Shown one piece after another: positions 31,990 to 40,129 of a stretch of 64,000 bases of DNA. The notes beneath the pieces are model-generated. The model was not told the origin of the DNA and did not search any database. It worked only from the letters and a program-made list of their open reading frames with translations. The stretch comes from Fodinicurvata halophila (lineage in GTDB: Bacteria > Pseudomonadota > Alphaproteobacteria > Kiloniellales > DSM-21159), in contig NZ_JBHSCW010000011.1 of assembly GCF_042651425.1 (NCBI RefSeq), forward strand, positions 220,126-284,125. Reading direction: 5' to 3'. Position 1 is the first letter of the stretch. Each line of letters starts with the position of its first letter. The position numbers were made by a program, and so were the translations under genes.

Positions 31990-32756
31990 GCGGCAAGCTG
32001 GTCCTCTGCGAGATCGACAGCGGTCTCGCTCGGCTGACCCTCAATCGGCCGGAGCGGCACAACAGCCTGGTGCCGGAGCTGCTGGAAGACCTGCTGGACG
32101 CCATTGCCGAGGTCCGCCGGGACGACAGCGTGCGTGTCGTGGTGCTGGCCGCGGAAGGCCGGAGTTTCTCCACCGGCGGCGATCTCGCCACTTTCCACGA
32201 TGCCGAGGACATGGCGGTCTATGGGGAACGGATCGTCGGCCGGCTGAACGAGGCGATCCTGACGCTGCTCGACCTGCCTCTGCCCGTGATCGCTCGCGTC
32301 CAGGGACCGGTCACCGGCGGCTCGCTGGGCCTGGTTCTCGCCGCCGACCTCGTCGTCCTGGCCGAAGAGACCTTCATTGCGCCCTACTACGTCGAGGTCG
32401 GCTTCAGTCCCGACGGCGGCTGGAGCGCGCTGCTGCCCGAACGGATCGGGCATGCCCGGGCCGCCGAGATCCAGCTGCTGAACCGTCAGGTGGACGCCGA
32501 GGAAGCAAGTCGCCTCGGCCTCGCCCACGCAGTGGTGCCGGCCGGAACCCTGGACAGCCAGGTGAATGACTGGGTCGAGATGCTCTCGAGCAAGGTTCAG
32601 GGCGGCCTGCACGCCACCAAAGCGCGACTGCTCGACCCCGCCCGACGCGCCGCAATCGCGCAGGCCCTCGAGGCTGAGCGCCGTGGTTTCATTGAACAGG
32701 CCGCCCGACCGGAAACCCGCGCCGGCGTGGCGCGGTTCCTCGGCCGGGCCGCCTAG
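31986..32756 (+). CDS. Crotonase-fold enoyl-CoA hydratase/isomerase-like protein
   Basis: A 256-residue protein with the crotonase signature STGGDLATF (oxyanion hole) and GPVTGGSLGLVLAAD. An ungapped comparison with rat crotonase places Gly115 and Tyr135 where the two catalytic glutamates (E144, E164) normally stand. It may therefore be an isomerase, a dehalogenase- or lyase-like relative, or an acyl-CoA hydrolase rather than a classical hydratase. It is encoded between TetR and an acyl-CoA ligase, with ATGA overlap on the left. Substrate unknown. Confidence 0.85.
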   Translation: MSGKLVLCEIDSGLARLTLNRPERHNSLVPELLEDLLDAIAEVRRDDSVRVVVLAAEGRSFSTGGDLATFHDAEDMAVYGERIVGRLNEAILTLLDLPLPVIARVQGPVTGGSLGLVLAADLVVLAEETFIAPYYVEVGFSPDGGWSALLPERIGHARAAEIQLLNRQVDAEEASRLGLAHAVVPAGTLDSQVNDWVEMLSSKVQGGLHATKARLLDPARRAAIAQALEAERRGFIEQAARPETRAGVARFLGRAA

Positions 32757-32772
32757 CGGAGGAGGAGGCAGG

Positions 32773-34326
32773 ATGTTCCAGGTCTTCGATTTCGCCGCCA
32801 AGCGCGCAAGCCTGCTGCCGGACAAGACGGCCATGCACGAGGTCGCAAGCGGACGAAGCGTCACCTATCGCGCGCTCAACGAGCGCGCCGAGCGCTTCGC
32901 CGCGGCCCTGCGCCGGCGCGGCGCCGAACCCGGCGAGCGCGTTGCCATCCTCTGCCACAACTGCATCGCCTTCTTCGAGATCCTCTTCGGCTGCGGCAAG
33001 GCCGGAGTCATCCTGACGCCACTCAACTGGCGCCAGACCGCGAGCGAGCTCACCCCCGTGGTCGAGGACTGCGCGCCGCGTTTCCTGCTGCACGACGCGG
33101 CCACGGCCGAACTCGCCGGCAAGATGACCGCCGGGCGCGACCTGCCGATGGTTCCGCTGGAGCAAACGCAGGGTACGGAAAGCTACGAAGACCTGCTCGC
33201 CGCCGAGGAAATGCCGAGCTGGCCGCCACGCGTCGAGGAACGCGATCCCGAAGCTCCCTGGTACATGCTCTATACTTCGGGCACCACCGGCACGCCCAAG
33301 GCGGTGATCCAGACCTTCGGCATGGCGCTCGCCAACTACATCAACATCGCCCAGCCGACCAACCTCACCGGCGCCGACACCACGCCCTGCTACCTGCCGC
33401 TGTTCCACACGGCCGGCATCAACCTGCACACCCTGCCCACCCTGATCTGCGGCGGCTCCGTCAATGTCCTGCCCGGTTTCGATGCCGAGCGGCTGCTCGA
33501 CCTGATCGACGGCGGAGAGCTGACGGCGCTGCTCGCCGTGCCGGCGGTCTATCAGGCGCTCAGCTTGCATGAACGCTTTTCGGAGGTCGACCTGACGCGG
33601 GTGCGCAGCTGGAGCGCCGGCGGCGCGCCCCTGCCCGATCACATCCTGCACACCTATGCCGAACGTGGTGCGTATATCCAGCAGGGCTTCGGGATGACGG
33701 AGTCCGGTCCGACCACCTTCCTGATGGATGCCGAGAACGTCACCCGCAAGCCCGGCTCCATCGGCAAGCCGCAGCTGCTGGTCGAGGCGCGGGTCGTCGA
33801 CAGTGACGGCCGGGATGTGGCCGACGGGGAAGCCGGCGAACTGCTCCTGCGCGGGGCGAACATCACGCCCGGCTACTGGAACCGGCCGGAGGAGACAGCG
33901 AGAACCATCGTCGACGGCTGGCTGCACAGCGGCGACGTCGCGCGCCGCGATGGCGAGGGCTATTTCTATCTCGTCGACCGGATCAAGGACATGTTCATCT
34001 CCGGCGGCGAGAACGTCTACCCGGCCGAGGTCGAGGCAACCCTGCTCGGCCACCCCCAGCTTCTCGAGGTGGCCGTGGTGGGGGTCCCCGACCAGAAGTG
34101 GGGCGAGGTCGGCCATGCCTATCTGCGCCCCCGACCCGGCGAGGATATCGACTTCGACTCCCTGGACGCCTACTGCCGCGAACACCTTGCCGGCTACCGC
34201 ATTCCCAAGCGCTTCTTCGTGGTCGAGGATTTCCCGCGTACGCCGGCGGGAAAGGTACAGAAGCATATGCTACGAGAACGCTCCCAAAACGAGGCGCCCT
34301 CAGCCAAGGCGGGAGGTGAGCGATGA
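32773..34326 (+). CDS. Acyl-CoA synthetase (AMP-forming)
   Basis: A 517-residue enzyme of the ANL superfamily. The phosphate-binding P-loop is YTSGTTGTPKAVIQ near residue 168; FGMTESGPT, LHSGDVARRDGEGYFYLVDR and the C-terminal catalytic lysine motif TPAGKVQKHML follow. It activates a carboxylic acid to its CoA thioester. The operon partners (crotonase, two hotdog proteins, Liv importer) indicate an imported medium-size or aromatic-side-chain acid. The start at 32773 follows a GGAGGAGG site. It overlaps the next gene by 4 bases. Confidence 0.92.
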   Translation: MFQVFDFAAKRASLLPDKTAMHEVASGRSVTYRALNERAERFAAALRRRGAEPGERVAILCHNCIAFFEILFGCGKAGVILTPLNWRQTASELTPVVEDCAPRFLLHDAATAELAGKMTAGRDLPMVPLEQTQGTESYEDLLAAEEMPSWPPRVEERDPEAPWYMLYTSGTTGTPKAVIQTFGMALANYINIAQPTNLTGADTTPCYLPLFHTAGINLHTLPTLICGGSVNVLPGFDAERLLDLIDGGELTALLAVPAVYQALSLHERFSEVDLTRVRSWSAGGAPLPDHILHTYAERGAYIQQGFGMTESGPTTFLMDAENVTRKPGSIGKPQLLVEARVVDSDGRDVADGEAGELLLRGANITPGYWNRPEETARTIVDGWLHSGDVARRDGEGYFYLVDRIKDMFISGGENVYPAEVEATLLGHPQLLEVAVVGVPDQKWGEVGHAYLRPRPGEDIDFDSLDAYCREHLAGYRIPKRFFVVEDFPRTPAGKVQKHMLRERSQNEAPSAKAGGER

Positions 34327-34742
34327 CACTGGACACCCAGCTGCCTGCAAGCAGCACGGTCTTCACCGCCGAGCGCCGGTTCACCCAGGCGGAGTTCGAC
34401 CGCTTCGCCGAGATCAGCGGCGACGACAATCCGATCCATGTGGATCCTGTCTTCTCCTCGCAGACCCGTTTCGGTCGCACGGTGGCTCACGGCATGCTGC
34501 TCTACACGGCACTGCGTGGTGTGATTGCCACCCATTTTCCCGGTATGCGGCAGCTCACCCAGAGCCTGATGTTTCCGGCGCCCACCTTTGCAGAGGAAAC
34601 ACTGCGCCTGGAGGTCGAAGTGCTCGACTATCCTTCGGCCAAGGAATGCCGGCTCGCGATGCGAATTCTGCGGGCGGCAGATGCGACACTGACCCTGGAG
34701 GGGGAAACGTGCATTGCACTGGACAGGGAGACGGGCGCATGA
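34323..34742 (+). CDS. MaoC-like hydratase (hotdog fold)
   Basis: A 139-residue single hotdog domain with the R-specific hydratase pattern FAEISGDDNPIHVDPVFSSQ and FGRTVAHGMLL, carrying the catalytic Asp and His of MaoC-type enoyl-CoA hydratases. It overlaps both neighbouring genes at ATGA. It could supply the hydratase activity that the crotonase-fold protein at 31986 may lack, which makes the pathway a beta-oxidation-like route through a 3R-hydroxyacyl-CoA (inference). Confidence 0.9.
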   Translation: MTLDTQLPASSTVFTAERRFTQAEFDRFAEISGDDNPIHVDPVFSSQTRFGRTVAHGMLLYTALRGVIATHFPGMRQLTQSLMFPAPTFAEETLRLEVEVLDYPSAKECRLAMRILRAADATLTLEGETCIALDRETGA

Positions 34743-35134
34743 AAACCGGGGACTCAGCCAGCACCATCCGCGTGTTCGACACCGAGGCCATCGCCGGATA
34801 CGAGGCACTCAGCGGCGCGCCGAGTGCAACCGGAGGCGTGCCGGAGCCGCTGATCGGCGGCCTGTTTTCCTATCTTCTGGGCGCCGAGCTGCCCGGATAC
34901 GGTACGAACTACCTGAAACAGACACTGGACTTCGTCGGCACGGCTGAGGTGGGCATGCCGCTGACGGCGAGCGTCACCATCACGCGCATCCGGCCGGAGA
35001 AGGATCTCGTGGACCTGGCCACGCTCTGCCGCGACGCAGACGGCCGCACCATCTGCGAAGGTCGCGCGCTGGTGCTGGTGAAGGATGTCGGCCACCGCGT
35101 CTCCGGTACTGCGGAGAGCGCGCAACAACAATGA
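34739..35134 (+). CDS. Second hotdog-fold (MaoC/thioesterase-like) protein
   Basis: A 131-residue small protein: PEPLIGGLFSYLLGAELPGY, YLKQTLDFVGTAEVGMPLTA and CEGRALVLVK. These match the structural half of a hotdog hydratase but lack the DNPIH catalytic motif. It may form a heterodimer with the 139-residue MaoC protein encoded just before it, an arrangement seen in some two-subunit hydratases, or be an acyl-CoA thioesterase. The ATG at 34739 overlaps the upstream stop. Confidence 0.75.
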   Translation: MKTGDSASTIRVFDTEAIAGYEALSGAPSATGGVPEPLIGGLFSYLLGAELPGYGTNYLKQTLDFVGTAEVGMPLTASVTITRIRPEKDLVDLATLCRDADGRTICEGRALVLVKDVGHRVSGTAESAQQQ

Positions 35135-35163
35135 GAACCACGATCATGGAAAGGGAGAAAGCA

Positions 35164-36366
35164 ATGCAGAGACTAGTATCGACCCTGGCGGCCGCCACGG
35201 CCGTCGCGGGCCTCCTGGCCAGCGGCAGCGCGCTTGCCCAGGAGCCCATCAAGATCGCCCATGTCTATGGCAAGACGGGCCCCTACGAAGCCTATGCCGA
35301 ACAGTCCCACAACGGATTGATGATGGGACTCGAGTACGCCACCGACGGCACCATGGAGATCGACGGCCGGCCCATCGAGGTGATCGAGAAGGACACCCAG
35401 CTGAAGCCGGACCTCGGCAAGACCCTGCTGGCCGAGGCCTACGGAGACGACGAGGTCACCCTGGCGGTGGGCGCCGTGTCCTCCGGCGTCGCGCTCGCCA
35501 TGCTGCCGGTCGCCCAGGAGTACGAAAAGATCCTGCTGGTCGAGCCGGCGGTCGCCGATTCCATCACCGGAGAGGCGTGGAACCGTTACATCTTCAGGAC
35601 CGGGCGCAACTCCTCCCAGGACGCCATCGCCAACGCGGTCGCCCTCGGTCAGGACGGCAACTGTATCGCCACCCTGGCGCAGGACTATGCCTTCGGCCGC
35701 GACGGCGTCGCCGCCTTCAAGGAGGCGCTCGCCGACACGGACGCGCGCCTGATCTTCGAGGAATATGCTCCGCAGGATGCCACGGACTTCACGGCCCACG
35801 CGCAGCGCCTCTTCGATGAGCTGAACGCGGCCGAGAACTGCGAGCGCAAGATTATCTGGGTGGTCTGGGCCGGCGGCGGCAATCCCGTCGGGAAGATCAA
35901 GGCCCTGGCACCGGAGCGCTTCGACATCGAGCTGGCCTCCGGCGGCAACATCCTGGCCGCGATGGCGGCCTACAAGGAACTTCCGGGTATGGAGGGTGCC
36001 ACCTATTACTACTACGAGATCCCGGAAAACGAGATGAACGACTGGCTCGTCGAGGAGCACTTCGCGCGCCACAACGAGCCGCCGGACTTCTTCACGGCCG
36101 GCGGCATGTCGGCCGGCGTGGCCATCGTGGAGGCCCTGCGTCGGGCCGAAAGCACCGAGACCGAGGACCTGATCGCGACCATGGAGGGCATGGAGTTCAT
36201 GACGCCCAAGGGCACCATGCGCTTCCGCGAGGAGGATCACCAGGCCCTGCAGGCCATGTACCACTTCAAGATCCGCGTCGAGGAGGACGTGGAATGGGGC
36301 ATTCCCGAACTCGTTCGCACACTCGAGATCGAGGACATGGACATCCCCATCCGCAACGACCGGTGA
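35164..36366 (+). CDS. livK: ABC transporter substrate-binding protein, Liv (branched-chain amino acid) type
   Basis: A 400-residue periplasmic protein. The ATG at 35164 follows an AGGGAG site and opens a signal peptide (MQRLVSTLAAATAVAGLLAS, cleavage after ALAQ). Type I binding-fold landmarks are IAHVYGKTGPYEAYAEQ, TLAVGAVSSGVALAM and NRYIFRTGRNSSQDA. Members of this family bind amino acids, but also aromatic and fatty acids. The CoA-ligase neighbours favour a carboxylic acid cargo. A hairpin follows it at 36382-36413. Confidence 0.9.
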   Translation: MQRLVSTLAAATAVAGLLASGSALAQEPIKIAHVYGKTGPYEAYAEQSHNGLMMGLEYATDGTMEIDGRPIEVIEKDTQLKPDLGKTLLAEAYGDDEVTLAVGAVSSGVALAMLPVAQEYEKILLVEPAVADSITGEAWNRYIFRTGRNSSQDAIANAVALGQDGNCIATLAQDYAFGRDGVAAFKEALADTDARLIFEEYAPQDATDFTAHAQRLFDELNAAENCERKIIWVVWAGGGNPVGKIKALAPERFDIELASGGNILAAMAAYKELPGMEGATYYYYEIPENEMNDWLVEEHFARHNEPPDFFTAGGMSAGVAIVEALRRAESTETEDLIATMEGMEFMTPKGTMRFREEDHQALQAMYHFKIRVEEDVEWGIPELVRTLEIEDMDIPIRNDR

Positions 36367-36381
36367 ATGGCCGATAGCAGT

Positions 36382-36413
36382 CTGGCGGGGCGTGCAGCGG
36401 CGCGCTCCGCCAG
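36382..36413 (+). repeat. Hairpin between binding-protein gene and livG
   Basis: CTGGCGGGGCG and CGCTCCGCCAG pair over 11 bases with one G-U, around a 10-base loop. It sits 16 bases after the livK stop. Such a stem would slow 3' exonuclease decay of the livK message and so raise binding-protein yield relative to the permease. Confidence 0.55.
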
Positions 36414-36439
36414 CTCTCTCCCTCAAAGAGCAAGAGCCA

Positions 36440-37213
36440 ATGCCCGCATCCAGCCCCCCTGTGCTCGAGACCGAGAACCTGACGATCCGCTTCGGCGGCC
36501 ATGTCGCCGTGGATTCCGTCTCCTGCCGTTACGAGAGCGGCAGCCTGACCGCCATTGTCGGCCCCAACGGGGCGGGCAAGACCACCTATTTCAACATGAT
36601 TTCCGGCCAGCTGAAGGCGAGTGCCGGACAGGTACGCCTCTACGGGAATGACATCACCGGCCTGAGCGCGCCGGCACGCACCCATCGCGGCATCGGCCGC
36701 GCCTTCCAGCTGACCAACCTGTTTCCCAACCTGAGCGTGCTGGAGAACGTGCGCCTGGCGATCCAGAGTCGGCGCGGCATCGGCCTCAACCTCCTGACAC
36801 GCGCCAGTTCCTTCGGCAGCCTGATCGAGGAGGCCGAGACCCTGCTGGACCGCACCAACCTGCTCGAGCGCGCCGGCGAAACGGCCGCGGCCCTGCCGCA
36901 CGGTGGCCAGCGCCGCCTCGAGGTCGCCGTACTGCTGGCCCTGGAGCCCGACGTTCTGATGTTCGACGAACCCACGGCCGGCATGAGCGCCGACGAGGTG
37001 CCGGTCATTCTCGACCTTATTCGCGAAATCAAGGGCGACCGGACCAAGACCGTCCTGCTGGTCGAACACAAGATGGACGTGGTGCGCTCGCTCGCCGACC
37101 GGATCATCGTGCTGCACAACGGCGCGCTTGTTGCCGACGGCCCGCCCGACGAGGTCATCGCCTCACCAATCGTCCAGGAAGCCTATCTCGGCGTGAGGAA
37201 GAGCCATGCCTGA
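36440..37213 (+). CDS. livG: ABC transporter ATPase, LivG type
   Basis: A 257-residue cytoplasmic ATPase. Walker A GPNGAGKTTYFNMI near residue 41, LivG-type THRGIGRAFQLTNLFPNLSV, a signature loop LPHGGQRRLEVAVLLAL (GGQ in place of SGGQ-type), Walker B VLMFDEPTAGMS, and the His of LLVEHKMDVV. The start at 36440 has an AAGAG site. It overlaps livF by 8 bases. With LivF it powers the Liv importer. Confidence 0.93.
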   Translation: MPASSPPVLETENLTIRFGGHVAVDSVSCRYESGSLTAIVGPNGAGKTTYFNMISGQLKASAGQVRLYGNDITGLSAPARTHRGIGRAFQLTNLFPNLSVLENVRLAIQSRRGIGLNLLTRASSFGSLIEEAETLLDRTNLLERAGETAAALPHGGQRRLEVAVLLALEPDVLMFDEPTAGMSADEVPVILDLIREIKGDRTKTVLLVEHKMDVVRSLADRIIVLHNGALVADGPPDEVIASPIVQEAYLGVRKSHA

Positions 37214-37931
37214 GCCATTGCTGCACCTCGAGGGCGTCCACACCCACATCGGCCAGTACCACATCCTCCAGGGTGTCGATCTCACCGTGCCGGCCGGGGG
37301 CCTCACCATGCTGCTGGGCCGCAACGGCGCCGGCAAGACCACCACCCTGCGCAGCATCATGGGTCTCTGGCAGCCCTCGCAGGGGAAAGTCGTCTTCGAC
37401 GGCGCCGAGATCGGCGGCATGGCGACAGCGGACATCGCGCGCCAGGGCATTTCCTATGTCCCTGAGAACATGGGCCTCTTCAGCAACCTGACGGTCCAGG
37501 AGAACATGGTCCTGGCCGCCCGCAAGGGGCCCATGGACGAAGCGCGCCTAGACTGGATCTTCCAGCTCTTCCCGGCGCTCAGGAAATTCTGGCGGCTGCC
37601 GGCCGGGAATCTCTCCGGGGGCCAGAAGCAGATGCTGGCGATCGCGCGCGCCATCGCCGAGCCGCGACGCCTGCTGCTGGTCGACGAACCGACCAAGGGT
37701 CTCGCCCCCTCGATCGTCGAGGCCCTGATCGAGGCCTTTCTGGACCTCAAGCGCAGCGAAACCACGATCCTTCTCGTCGAGCAGAACTTCCACATGGCCT
37801 GCGCCGTCGGCGACAGCGTCGCGGTGATGGACGACGGCCGCGTCGTCCATGGCGGGGCCATGGCCGAACTCGCCGAGGACGAGGCCCTGCAGCAGCGCCT
37901 CCTCGGCCTCAGCCTGGATACAGAGTCATGA
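37206..37931 (+). CDS. livF: ABC transporter ATPase, LivF type
   Basis: A 241-residue ATPase. Walker A GRNGAGKTTTLRSIMG near residue 38, LivF-type YVPENMGLFSNLTVQENM, signature NLSGGQKQMLAIARA, Walker B LLLVDEPTKGLAP and the switch His replaced by Gln in ILLVEQNFHMA, the normal LivF form. It overlaps livG by 8 bases and livH by 4. Confidence 0.94.
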   Translation: MPEPLLHLEGVHTHIGQYHILQGVDLTVPAGGLTMLLGRNGAGKTTTLRSIMGLWQPSQGKVVFDGAEIGGMATADIARQGISYVPENMGLFSNLTVQENMVLAARKGPMDEARLDWIFQLFPALRKFWRLPAGNLSGGQKQMLAIARAIAEPRRLLLVDEPTKGLAPSIVEALIEAFLDLKRSETTILLVEQNFHMACAVGDSVAVMDDGRVVHGGAMAELAEDEALQQRLLGLSLDTES

Positions 37932-38962
37932 CCGACCAGACCGCCAGCCAGACCGAAAACGCCACACCGCGTGCGCCGTTTACCGAACGGCTCGGGGCCT
38001 GGGTGCCCTATCTCCTCGTCCCGGCCTTCCTGATAGTCGGCTATGTCCTGATCGGCAGCGGCCCGACCTGGGCCACGTTGACCCTGGCCGGACTGGCCAT
38101 GGGGATGATGATCTTCGTCATGGCCTCGGGGCTCACCCTGGTCTTCGGCCTGATGGACATTCTCAATTTCGGACATGGCGCCTTCATCTCCATCGGCGCC
38201 TTCGTCGGGGCCACGGTCCTGCTGCAGGCCACGGGGTGGACGGGTGCGGATTCCGTGTTGCTCAATCTCGGCGCGGTGCTCCCGGCCATGCTGGCGGCCA
38301 TGTTGGTCGCCGGCGGCCTCGGCTATGTCTTCGAGCGGGTCATCGTGCGGCCGGTCTATGGCGCGCACCTGAAACAGATCCTGGTGACCATGGGTGGCCT
38401 GATCGTCGCCGAGGAGCTGATTCGCCTGATCTGGGGCCCCGACGCCATTCCGCTGCCCCGCCCGGAAGCACTCACGGGCGCCTGGGTGTATGGCATGGTG
38501 GCCATCGAGAAATACCGCGTCTATTCCGTGATCCTAGGCCTCGTCATCTTCCTGGCCCTGCTCTGGGTCCTGGGGCGCACGCGGATCGGCCTGCTGATCC
38601 GCGCCGGGGTCGAGAACGGCGAGATGGTGGAAGCGCTCGGCTACCGCATCCGCCTGATTTTCATCCTGGTGTTCGTCGCCGGCTCGGCGCTGGCCGGCCT
38701 GGGCGGCGTGATGTGGGGTCTCTACGAACAGATCATCACCGCCCAGATGGGGCTCGATGTCCTGGTGCTGGTCTTCATCGTCGTCATCATCGGTGGCCTC
38801 GGCTCGGTTCCGGGCTGCTTCATCGGTGCGCTGCTGGTCGGGCTGATGGCCAACTACACCGGCTACCTGGTGCCCAAGGTGGCGCTCGGCTCCAACATCC
38901 TGCTGATGGTGGCGGTGCTGATGTGGCGGCCGCAGGGCCTGCTGCCGGTCAACAAGCATTGA
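37928..38962 (+). CDS. livH: ABC transporter permease, LivH type
   Basis: A 344-residue inner-membrane permease with eight or nine segments. LivH features include GLTLVFGLMDILNFGHGAFI and the AGVENGEMVEALGYRI cytoplasmic loop that docks on the ATPase, and DVLVLVFIVVIIGGLGSVPG. It starts on the ATGA overlap with livF. The N-terminal 30 residues are polar and unusually long for the family. Confidence 0.93.
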   Translation: MTDQTASQTENATPRAPFTERLGAWVPYLLVPAFLIVGYVLIGSGPTWATLTLAGLAMGMMIFVMASGLTLVFGLMDILNFGHGAFISIGAFVGATVLLQATGWTGADSVLLNLGAVLPAMLAAMLVAGGLGYVFERVIVRPVYGAHLKQILVTMGGLIVAEELIRLIWGPDAIPLPRPEALTGAWVYGMVAIEKYRVYSVILGLVIFLALLWVLGRTRIGLLIRAGVENGEMVEALGYRIRLIFILVFVAGSALAGLGGVMWGLYEQIITAQMGLDVLVLVFIVVIIGGLGSVPGCFIGALLVGLMANYTGYLVPKVALGSNILLMVAVLMWRPQGLLPVNKH

Positions 38963-38981
38963 GCGCGGGAGAATCTAGGCC

Positions 38982-40040
38982 ATGCTGAACGCTCTTCTCT
39001 CCGGCGACCTGCCACGCAGCCGTGCGCTGACGCTCATCCTGCTGGCGATCCTTGTCGGTCTCGCCTTCGCACCCTTCCTGTTTCCGGGCACGCGCTCGCT
39101 CAACACCGCGGCGACGGTCTGCGTCTTCATCGTCCTGGTGGCCAGCTACGACCTGCTGCTCGGCTACACCGGCGTGGTGTCCTTCGCCCACACCATGTTC
39201 TACGGGATCGGCGCCTACGGTGTCGCCATCCTGCTTGAAGTCTGGCCGGCAAGCTGGAGCGGCATACTGCTGGGCAGCCTGGCGGGGCTGGCGGTTTCGA
39301 TTGCGCTTGCCTTCGTCATCGCGCTCTTCTCGCTGCGCGTCCGCTCGATCTTCTTCGCCATGGTGACCCTGGCGGTGGCCAGTGCCTTCATGATCCTCGC
39401 CTCCCAGCTCTCCGGACTGACCGGCGGCGAGGACGGCCTCAGTTACCGCGTGCCACGGGAACTGGGGCCCGCCTTCAAGCTGATCGATACGGAAGTCTTC
39501 GGCGTCAAGATTGACGGGCGGCTGCTCAACTACTACCTGGTCTTTCTCGCCTCCGTCGGTCTCGTCCTGCTGCTGCTGCGCTTCGTCAACGCGCCCTTCG
39601 GCCGGGTCCTGCAGGCGATCCGCGAGAATACCTTCCGCGCCGAGGCCATCGGATATCGTACGGTGATCTACCGCACCATCGCGGTCTGCCTGTCGGCCGG
39701 CGTGGCCTCCCTGGCCGGCTCGCTGATGGCGATCTGGCTGAAGTACACCGGCCCCGACACCACGCTCAGCCTGACCATCATGATCGACATCCTGCTGATG
39801 CTGGTCATCGGCGGCATGGGCTCCATCTATGGCGCCGTGTTGGGCGCCACGCTGTTCATCCTGGCCCGCAACTATCTGCAGAACCTGATGGAGATCGGTG
39901 CTACGGCGCTGGGCGATGTGCCGCTGCTGCCAGCACTCATCGACCCCGACCGCTGGCTGCTCTGGCTCGGCGTGCTGTTCATACTCAGCGTCTACTTCTT
40001 CCCCACCGGCATCGTCGGGCGCCTGCGCGCGGGCCGATAG
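38982..40040 (+). CDS. livM: ABC transporter permease, LivM type
   Basis: A 352-residue inner-membrane permease. LivM features include VASYDLLLGYTGVVSFAHTM, the ATPase-docking loop FGRVLQAIRENTFRAEAIGY and MLVIGGMGSIYGAVLG. It closes the operon: TetR, crotonase-fold, CoA ligase, two hotdog proteins, LivK, G, F, H, M. A bidirectional terminator follows at 40067-40095. Confidence 0.93.
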   Translation: MLNALLSGDLPRSRALTLILLAILVGLAFAPFLFPGTRSLNTAATVCVFIVLVASYDLLLGYTGVVSFAHTMFYGIGAYGVAILLEVWPASWSGILLGSLAGLAVSIALAFVIALFSLRVRSIFFAMVTLAVASAFMILASQLSGLTGGEDGLSYRVPRELGPAFKLIDTEVFGVKIDGRLLNYYLVFLASVGLVLLLLRFVNAPFGRVLQAIRENTFRAEAIGYRTVIYRTIAVCLSAGVASLAGSLMAIWLKYTGPDTTLSLTIMIDILLMLVIGGMGSIYGAVLGATLFILARNYLQNLMEIGATALGDVPLLPALIDPDRWLLWLGVLFILSVYFFPTGIVGRLRAGR

Positions 40041-40066
40041 GAGTGGTCTCTGGAGTGCAAGAAAAA

Positions 40067-40095
40067 CTCCGGGGAGCCGGTTTCGCTCCCCGGAG
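40067..40095. terminator. Bidirectional terminator between livM and catalase
   Basis: A perfect 11-bp stem, CTCCGGGGAGC and GCTCCCCGGAG, with a 7-base loop. On the minus strand it is followed by TTTTTC, the classic rho-independent form for catalase. On the plus strand the tail is weaker (CTTGTCATC) but the stem should still end the Liv transcript. Confidence 0.85.
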
Positions 40096-40129
40096 CTTGT
40101 CATCCTGAAAAGCGGACGCGCGAAGGCGG

